Position numbers and translations under genes: made by a program
Assembly (NCBI RefSeq): GCF_021134715.1
Contig: NC_060020.1
Location: 8,246,001-8,310,000 of the forward strand
Direction: 5' to 3'
Length of the DNA stretch: 64,000 nucleotides
Source: Daphnia pulex
Lineage: Eukaryota; Arthropoda; Branchiopoda; Diplostraca; Daphniidae
Shown: one piece after another, positions 59,101 to 64,000 of the stretch
Layout: every line of letters starts with the position of its first letter
Position numbering within the stretch: position 1 is the first letter of the stretch
The notes under the pieces: model-generated
Seen by the model: the letters and a program-made list of their open reading frames with translations, nothing else
Told to the model about the DNA's origin: nothing
The model's database searches: none

Positions 59101-59929
59101 CGGGCGATGTGCTGTTGCCTTTGTGGTACCAGAAAAAGTCATCGTTGAACAGAAGCGTCTGGTGGACGGTTTGGCGACAGCAAAGTGCGAACTCGTAGCA
59201 ATACACCTGGCAGTAAAGTGGGCAGAAGCACACGCAACACTGGGGAGCTTTGTTATCCTAACAGACTCAAAAAAGGCATTGCAGATACTCAACTCAAGTA
59301 GTGAAAACAACAGTGTCAAAACAAGCACCGTGGACACCTGGCGAGCACTCTCCAGAGCTGGCACAACTGTCAGCTTTTCGTGGGTAAAAGGACACAGTGG
59401 AATATCCGGTAACGAGCAAGCTGATCGTGCTGCCAAAAATGGGCTGGAACTAAAACCCAGCCTCAGCTGCAGAAGAGACACAAACGACATCCGTGAAAAC
59501 GTTGAAGACCTCCTCCTGAACAAATGGCAAGGCCTCTGGGACAAGCCGAAAATGGAATGTGGACGTTTCACCCACAGACACAGTCCAGTCGTGTCAAGAA
59601 TCGCCTCCCTGTTCGGCCAGTCAAGAAGTGAGCAAGTGTTCTTATCGCAGATTCGCCTCGACATGCTGCCGCTAAACTATCGTCTGTTCAAACGCAAAAA
59701 ACATCCGACCGGTCTCTGCAGCAACTGCGATGCCGAAGAAAAAGAAAATGTCGAACACGTACTGCTGGCCTGCCCGGCGTACGCAAAGAAGCGAGAAGAA
59801 ATGATGAACGTAGTGAGCGAAAACACTCCCACACTGCAAGAGCTGCTAAATTTCAACGACGAGGTAACTCTCAAAGCCGTTTTGGACTTCTTTAATGCCA
59901 TAGGCATCAAAGCCCGACTCGGTTTCTAG
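56186..59929 (+). CDS. LINE ORF2: endonuclease, reverse transcriptase and RNase H
   Basis: 1247 residues. The N-terminal APE-type endonuclease has LQWNARSL, IQETWL, GDFNSHHE (about residue 148) and GSDHHPVM (about 222). The reverse transcriptase shows YRPISLTPVPCKVLE, TLDLEKAYD, GTPQGSVISPLLF and the catalytic YADD at about 694. An RNase H domain follows with YTDAAKSKDG (about 962), CELVAIHLAVKWAE, LTDSKKAL and WVKGHSGISGNEQAD. Near the C-terminus is a Cys/His motif (CSNC then H and C at about 1178-1197). No stop or frameshift is present, so all steps of target-primed reverse transcription could be encoded. Confidence 0.95.
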   Translation: MMTRSTAFSFNNPKTQIRILQWNARSLNSNGTEFVKFLSEMTSPPNIICIQETWLDESKEFEIDGFNHIRADRRDRIGGGVATFVAIGTPFRQIDLPPSTLEVVAVEVFTDGKSISICNIYHSSQENDVQVFENILRDLPPDSTPFLCGDFNSHHEMWGGKKNDHKGLSLVSFIEENGLVALNDGNITYRSSSGASSVLDLTITTPDIATKCSWSVVSESTFGSDHHPVMTNIAIPVPVERSNNSRWNFKKADWVGFAQTCADLSYMDLFSTDIDVFNDNVTHAIILAASNHIPVVRQGHHKPGVPWWNAACADTIKEKEKAWVRANASRNPDDYKIYSTLRNKSRSVMRNAKKEHWRAHCSTINKNTTSRDLWEKTNQMLGRNNKTKPISVLLDKNGACVTESSAKANLFAKHYKAVSSDTNLSESFLQHRRISEQSMEDGEADEPDGRIGDAEMNADFSMQELTTALKEAKDTAVGCDRISLSMLRHLPDTALRTLLALYNESWKQGTLQKGWKHSLIIPLLKPNKTASKPESYRPISLTPVPCKVLERMIKIRLSWYLEKNLLLAPNQSGFRRNRGTMDNLVRLENSVQSALNNKGYVMAVTLDLEKAYDMIWIKGLIYKLKKLGIRGNMLKWITSFLVGRSAQVSLNGTRSELFSCLNGTPQGSVISPLLFIILINDIAKKRRSCMSGMYADDIFIWQKHRNLNFLRKKVEKDTQDVIDELRLWGFLVSAAKTGAIVFSKRNIPENLSITVDGASIQVQKSIKLLGMTLDSKLNWCKQIDDVVSKCSKVLNLLRLISGTKWGAHAKPMLQIYQALIRSKLDYGGELIESASITAKKKLDKIQAQALRTVVGAPRDTATEALLRETGEMPLHLRRNLASVKHYLRCYEVKSDLLAEKEEWFKNAKQCFLSRVESVTNTLDHHPKSAEKLSISKHPPWQALLPEVTTYTPNDLKWQNVVHIYTDAAKSKDGRCAVAFVVPEKVIVEQKRLVDGLATAKCELVAIHLAVKWAEAHATLGSFVILTDSKKALQILNSSSENNSVKTSTVDTWRALSRAGTTVSFSWVKGHSGISGNEQADRAAKNGLELKPSLSCRRDTNDIRENVEDLLLNKWQGLWDKPKMECGRFTHRHSPVVSRIASLFGQSRSEQVFLSQIRLDMLPLNYRLFKRKKHPTGLCSNCDAEEKENVEHVLLACPAYAKKREEMMNVVSENTPTLQELLNFNDEVTLKAVLDFFNAIGIKARLGF

Positions 59930-60051
59930 CAAGAGAAACCAAAAACCTAAAGCCGGTGCCCAGCATTCTCCCTAAAACGCATGTGCAAGTGGCGTAAATA
60001 GGCCTGCCGGCCTGGAAACGTCAATCCCCATCTCCAAAAAACCAACCAACC

Positions 60052-60065
60052 TGGAAATTTCGCAT
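60052..60065. repeat. Right target-site duplication of the I-group LINE
   Basis: TGGAAATTTCGCAT, identical to 54192-54205; the pre-insertion locus is recovered by removing one copy and the element. Confidence 0.85.
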
Positions 60066-60274
60066 TCTGTCTTTGGACTTTGTTCACTCCACATCTTTCT
60101 CAAAGGTCAGTTTTCTGTTCGTGTCTGTTCCTAGTTCTGAGTTACGATTTAATTTTGAAGTGCTAAAGTAGTTAACGTTGAACTTAACTATGCATACTTA
60201 TGGTAATTGTAATTTCTCTACTCTTATTCTTTGTATCTAAGAACATGATTTAATCTAACTTTGTTTACTTGCAG

Positions 60275-61130
60275 ATTATTATCCAGTTGTTTCCGCACTT
60301 CGAAATCTTCTTCCGGGTCAGGACGTCAGCGCCACTTTTACGACGAGGTCCAGCTGGAGCTACTGGAAGCAGAGTTCACCAGAGATCCATTTCCCAATCG
60401 AGAAGGTCGTCGCCGCATTGCCCAGTTGATTGGCGTCTCTGAGAAATCGATTACGGTATGGCATTTTCATTTTTACTTTTTAATTCACTTACCTGAAATT
60501 AATTTGTTTTCTTGATTGTATCAGTGGTGGTTTCAGAATAGCCGTCGACGTAACCGCCAACTTGGATCTTCAAGAACCGCAACTTCAACTCGCGAAACAA
60601 ATCGGCAACATCGTCGATCACCGCCTTACGTTTCTCGTCAACGTCAACAAGGTATAAGTTTATATTGGATCGAAAAGAAATATGGGATTGATTTAACTTA
60701 CATCTTTTGTTTTAAATTTGCAGATACTTACGACTCCGCTCAAGTCCTTCCAACTCCTGGATTCTATTCTCATCAACCGGTAGTTCCAGCCTCCATGGAA
60801 CCAATAAACTACTCTACGTCCGGATCATCATCGTCGTCTCCACTTCAATCCGAATGGCTTCCTTCCAGCTGTCCACAAGACGTCGTTAGTCCCCAGTCCA
60901 ACTACAATAATTCGGATGGAACGCATCAGCAACCTCAGCAACCACAGCAACAAGACTATTCCTCCTACTACTGGAACAACTGGGAATACTCTCCTCCTTT
61001 CTATCCAACTTCTTTGACCAATTCGACTTCTCTCCAACACTCCAACACTGTTCCTGATCCGTATTCTTCGTCTTACAGTTATTATTCACCTGAAATAACA
61101 AATCCGTATTATTATCAGTCGTGTACGTAA
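60275..61130 (+). CDS. Divergent homeobox transcription factor (5' exon not found)
   Basis: Exons 60275-60455, 60525-60651 and 60724-61130 join in phase to 238 residues and a stop. The homeodomain spans the first exon junction: RQRHFYDEVQLELLEAEF, then FPNREGRRRIAQLIGVSEKS, then WWFQNSRRRNRQL. It keeps W48, F49, N51 and R53, with Gln at position 50. It has an unusual Trp at 47 and Ser at 52, so I cannot place it in a known class; the PNRE and helix-2 pattern is PRD-like. The rest is Ser/Gln/Tyr/Pro-rich, like an activation domain. The first exon here begins in phase 2 without a Met, so an upstream exon is needed. It may lie on the far side of the LINE inserted at 54206. A poly(A) signal follows at 61161. 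Confidence 0.75.
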
Positions 61131-61160
61131 ATATGTTAATTGACACATGATTGACAATAG

Positions 61161-61166
61161 AATAAA
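61161..61166 (+). terminator. Poly(A) signal of the homeobox gene
   Basis: AATAAA 31 bp after the stop codon. Confidence 0.6.
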
Positions 61167-61663
61167 TCACGATAAATATCTTAAAAAGCTTTTACCTTTT
61201 TTTAAAAAAAAGTTGGTGAATCAGACGTTTCCTATTCGATGGCTAATAGATAGTGCCGTGCACAGAGCACGAATGAATGCCAATGATGCAAATTTCCCGT
61301 TTTAAAAAAATTCTATTAAAATTAAGCCCTCCCCACTCGCCCCCCGTGATAAACTAAAATTATTTAAACTGTTGAGAACACTTTGCCAACATCTAAATTT
61401 GGTATGCCATGTATTTCTAATACTGCACTTTAAACGACGTTCGAAATGTGCAAGGAAAATATGTAAGTGAACACAGCAGGAAAAAAACGAAGGACAAACG
61501 TCAAATGGAATCAGAAATCCATGTACAATACGAGAAATACCCAAAAGGCCCAACATTCCTAAGTCCTTACCATCTCGACGCTGTTTTCTTTTCAACAATT
61601 TCAAAGGTTTAACGCCAAAGTATTACAGCATGATATTGCGAACTAACATTGCGATTGCGTTTT
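61167..61663. other. Convergent spacer between homeobox gene and CUL2
   Basis: No coding frame recognised. It should hold the 3' UTRs of both flanking genes. Confidence 0.45.
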
Positions 61664-63571
61664 TTACGCCACATAGCTATATTCAGCCGTTGAATTTTCG
61701 GTCCGCTTCAGATACTCCTTTTCAATCAGTGTCTCAATGCACTTTTTTATCAAGATAATGGGAGGATCGAAACGGGTTTTGGCCAGGTTACTCGACACCT
61801 CCCGAATTAAGTCTTTGTGGAGAAGAATCTTCCTATCTTTCATGATTCGAACGATTGTAGCCTGGGGAAACACAATAAAAAGAAAAGTCAGATCTCTAAT
61901 GTATTACGCTAAAATATTCATAAATTTCTTACCTGAAGGTATAGATTCCTGTCTAAGTTTACGGAAGAATGCGTCGTCTCGGTTTCTTGGACAGTCTGCT
62001 CCTTCTTGACAGTGTTGTTAATACGAAACTTGGTTCGTCTGTTGCCATAATCCATATTGAGGGAAATGACTGTAGGAGGTTGGAAAACTTCGACAGTGTC
62101 ACCAGTTACTGCCAAAAGCTTTGAGTTTACCAATGACTGAACGGTCTTTTGGAATTGATCCGAGTTTAGCTTCGTGGCTTCCATGAGTTCTCCACAAGTC
62201 AAGGAATCGGTCTTTTGAAACTCAAGAAGCATGGCCATTTGGAAGGTGATTTTGATTGATTTGATTTTGATTTATTTATAACGCGCATTATCCAAATAAA
62301 GTTCTAATGACGCGGAAAGTACAGTCAGGCTAAAAGTCACAGAAAAAGCATAAGACACATCAATCGAAAAGGTGCTTGAATAAAAGAGAACGAAACTTGG
62401 GGAGTGTGGTGGCATTACGAACAACAAGAGGGAGTCGGTTCCAGATGGAAGGAGCGACCTTTGCAAAAGATCGATCACCAAGATTGACATGGCGAGTGCG
62501 AGGAACGCGAAGTAGAGCAGATGAAGATGAGCGTAGGCTGCGTGAGTTTTCAAGAGGAATGATTATACGAGTCAGGTAAGTAGGTGCGGAGCCATTTAAA
62601 CAGCGATAGGTCAGGGTGGCAATACGAAAAGTGATTCTGTCGTTGACACAGAGCCAGTTAAGGGAGCGCAGATGGGAACGAATGCTGTCTCTCTTCCTCA
62701 CACGAAGAATGAGACGAGCGGAAGCATTTATCACGCGCTGCAGCTTAGAGAGCAAAGTGCCAGGAAGACCAGCGAAGAGAGAACAGGCATAGTCAATTCG
62801 AGAGAGGACAAGAGACTGGACAAGGCACTTAGTAGTAAGAGGATCAAGAAAGCGCCGAACTTTGCCAATACGCCACAAGTGAAAGAAAGAGGACCGACAA
62901 ATATTGCGAATGTGGGAGGACATCGAAAGATGAGAATCAAAAGTGACGCCAAGGTGTTTGACTTCAGCAGACGGTTGAAGAATGCCGGAGCCCATTTCCA
63001 GCGGTAGAGGGGCAAGTTTGTGGTCTTGATGAGGTGAGACGGCGTAGAAGAAAAGACACTTAGAAAGGTTGAGGATGACATGTTGATCAAAAAGCCATCG
63101 ATCAGTGCGACAAGTCCAGTGACTAAGGTTTGCGATAGCAGCCCGTTGGTCAGAGTGGTTGGTTTTAGAGTGTAGTTGGAAGGTGATTCGACCATTTATG
63201 TCATCAGAATACTGATCAATAATGACGCCATCAGTTGCGGTTTGTTCGGGAAGGGCAGAAACCAGTAGAATAAAAAGGATTGCACCATTGACGGAGCCTT
63301 GAGGAACACCATAAGGAACTGGAACACTCGAGGAGAAGCAGTCACCAACACGAACACACTGGGTGCGACCGGAGGTTCCCATGGTGATGAAGTAACGCTT
63401 TTTCTTTAATTTCAGTTTCAGCTCTCCGTAACTCAAGTGATAAAGCCATGTAAGCTTCCGGCCGTCAAACTGTAGACGATAGAAATCTTCAAATTCTTGG
63501 ACCGATTTTTCCAACTCTTGGGGTACGGCGAAATCGGTAGGGCAGAATTGTCTAGGCCACGCACCGGTTTC
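61664..63571 (-). pseudogene. CUL2: Cullin-2 C-terminal portion, split by a LINE insertion
   Basis: The minus strand encodes the end of a cullin: TGAWPRQF, VPQELEKSVQEFEDFY, FDGRKLTWLYHLSYGELKLK and YFITMG (63571-63378). After a 1.1-kb insert it resumes with TFQMAMLLEFQKTDSLTCGE, RRTKFRINNTVKKEQ and LYLQ (62247-61933). The winged-helix B exon follows (61861-61664: ATIVRIMKDRKILLHKDLIR, ending EYSYVA). The IKKCIE-LI-EYSYVA end and SLNM-RRTKF block fit CUL2 better than CUL1/3/4/5. The NEDD8-acceptor Lys of VRIMK is at 61838-61840. Read as it stands, the cullin frame runs into reverse transcriptase and stops at 62360, losing the NEDD8 site. Upstream cullin exons, which encode most of the protein, are not seen up to 64000. 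This is either a disrupted copy or the damaged 3' end of the real gene. Confidence 0.8.
62248..63372 (-). mobile_element. 5'-truncated LINE (CR1/L2-like) inside the CUL2 exon
   Basis: About 350 codons of a non-LTR reverse transcriptase C-terminal half: YGVPQGSVNGAILFILL, QYSDDING in place of YADD, LGVTFDSHLSMSSHI, RIDYACSLFAGLP, and the typical CR1/L2-type ending (WNRLPLVVRNATTLPKFRSL, KHLFD). There is no RNase H. The 3' end after the stop at 62360 runs into ATCAAA-type short repeats (62248-62280), as in CR1/L2 tails. A 4-bp duplication, ACCT (63373-63376 and 62244-62247, minus strand), marks the insertion. The remaining frame is open and happens to continue the cullin frame. Confidence 0.85.
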
Positions 63572-64000
63572 CTTATGTTATATTCCCCCTCCTTCAGATG
63601 GCTTGTCACATTCCCCCCCCCCCTCCGAGATGGCCCCCAGTTCTCCCCTAGTGTGATCACAAGAAGATCAGTCTGGACACACCTAAAAAGCTAGTAACAA
63701 GCCGATTTAACCCGTGCTTAATACACAAGTGTCACACAAGCCCCCCCCCCCCGTCTGTCTCAAGTCATTACAAGCAACGATCAATATGATACGTAACGGA
63801 AATGAGATGAACATTTTTTATTTGTAGATTTCTTCGAATTAAACTTAAATAGATTATTCTTACAACGAGGTTAACGAATAAAAAAAGGAAAGACTGAATC
63901 ACCTGTCTTGTATAATCTTCAGGTTTTTAATTCGTATTCCTATCGGTAAACACTTTTAAATTTATTGTCCTTGTTCTTTCATGTATTGACTAAGGGTGAA
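63572..64000. other. Spacer upstream of the CUL2 exon with poly-C runs
   Basis: C runs of 11-13 occur near 63615 and 63741. No further cullin exon is recognised up to the window end, so either a long intron follows or the cullin copy ends here. Confidence 0.45.

Larger units (their letters stand above)
54206..60051 (+). mobile_element. Full-length I-group non-LTR retrotransposon (LINE)
   Basis: The element is bounded by a 14-bp direct repeat (TGGAAATTTCGCAT at 54192-54205 and 60052-60065). It carries a 274-bp 5' UTR, ORF1, ORF2 and a 122-bp 3' UTR ending in AACC repeats instead of poly(A). ORF2 has APE endonuclease, reverse transcriptase and RNase H domains, which places it in the I group of LINEs. 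Both frames are open to their full length, so the copy may be young and possibly active. It has the same orientation as the homeobox gene just downstream. Confidence 0.92.

Overview
The window is animal nuclear DNA and almost certainly arthropod. It carries split genes with GT-AG introns, many of them only about 55-100 bp long, an RR-type chitin-binding cuticle protein, an ionotropic-receptor fragment, and arthropod-like Mediator, F-box and cilium genes. Short introns, tight gene packing in the right half and two non-LTR retrotransposons fit a branchiopod crustacean such as Daphnia. That genus call is inference. All gene names come from recalled protein families; no database was searched.

Layout. 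1-15.5 kb has no coding sequence I can defend: purine/pyrimidine tracts, GA/CT microsatellites and a polylinker-like palindrome cluster near 13.95 kb. A two-Ig-domain secreted or GPI-anchored protein (Beat-like) starts at 15,560, has an 11.9-kb first intron and ends at 31,339. From 32.7 kb the sequence becomes gene-dense: an ODAD1/CCDC63-type outer-dynein-arm docking protein (+) converges on MED17 (-), which is complete in nine exons.

The stretch from 37.4 to 44 kb is a mosaic and the strangest part. It holds a small + strand gene resembling the C-terminal tail of the replisome E3 ligase TRAIP, an orphan RPL29-like exon (-), and the RING plus coiled-coil part of TRAIP (-). The N-terminal domain of RPA70 reads in frame into that RING part. 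Next come an ANKMY2 homologue (+) with two frame breaks, a 46-bp copy of the TRAIP RING exon, GC-rich tandem repeats, and a FEM1-like CUL2 adaptor (+) with one frame break. A complete RR cuticle gene (-) with TATA box follows.

Further right are a complete FBXO21 (-, eight exons), a 256-bp hAT-type MITE with a perfect 8-bp target duplication, and the 3' end of an ionotropic receptor (-). An intact 5.85-kb I-group LINE (ORF1 and ORF2 overlapping by ATGA, 14-bp target duplication) lies just upstream of a divergent homeobox gene (+). The window closes with the 3' part of CUL2 (-), whose coding exon is split by a 5'-truncated LINE that separates the NEDD8-acceptor domain from the rest of the cullin.

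Links between genes. TRAIP, RPA and CUL2 all act on the replisome in animals. FEM1 proteins are CUL2 substrate receptors and FBXO21 is an SCF receptor, so ubiquitin-ligase parts are over-represented here. Whether this is more than chance cannot be told from the sequence.
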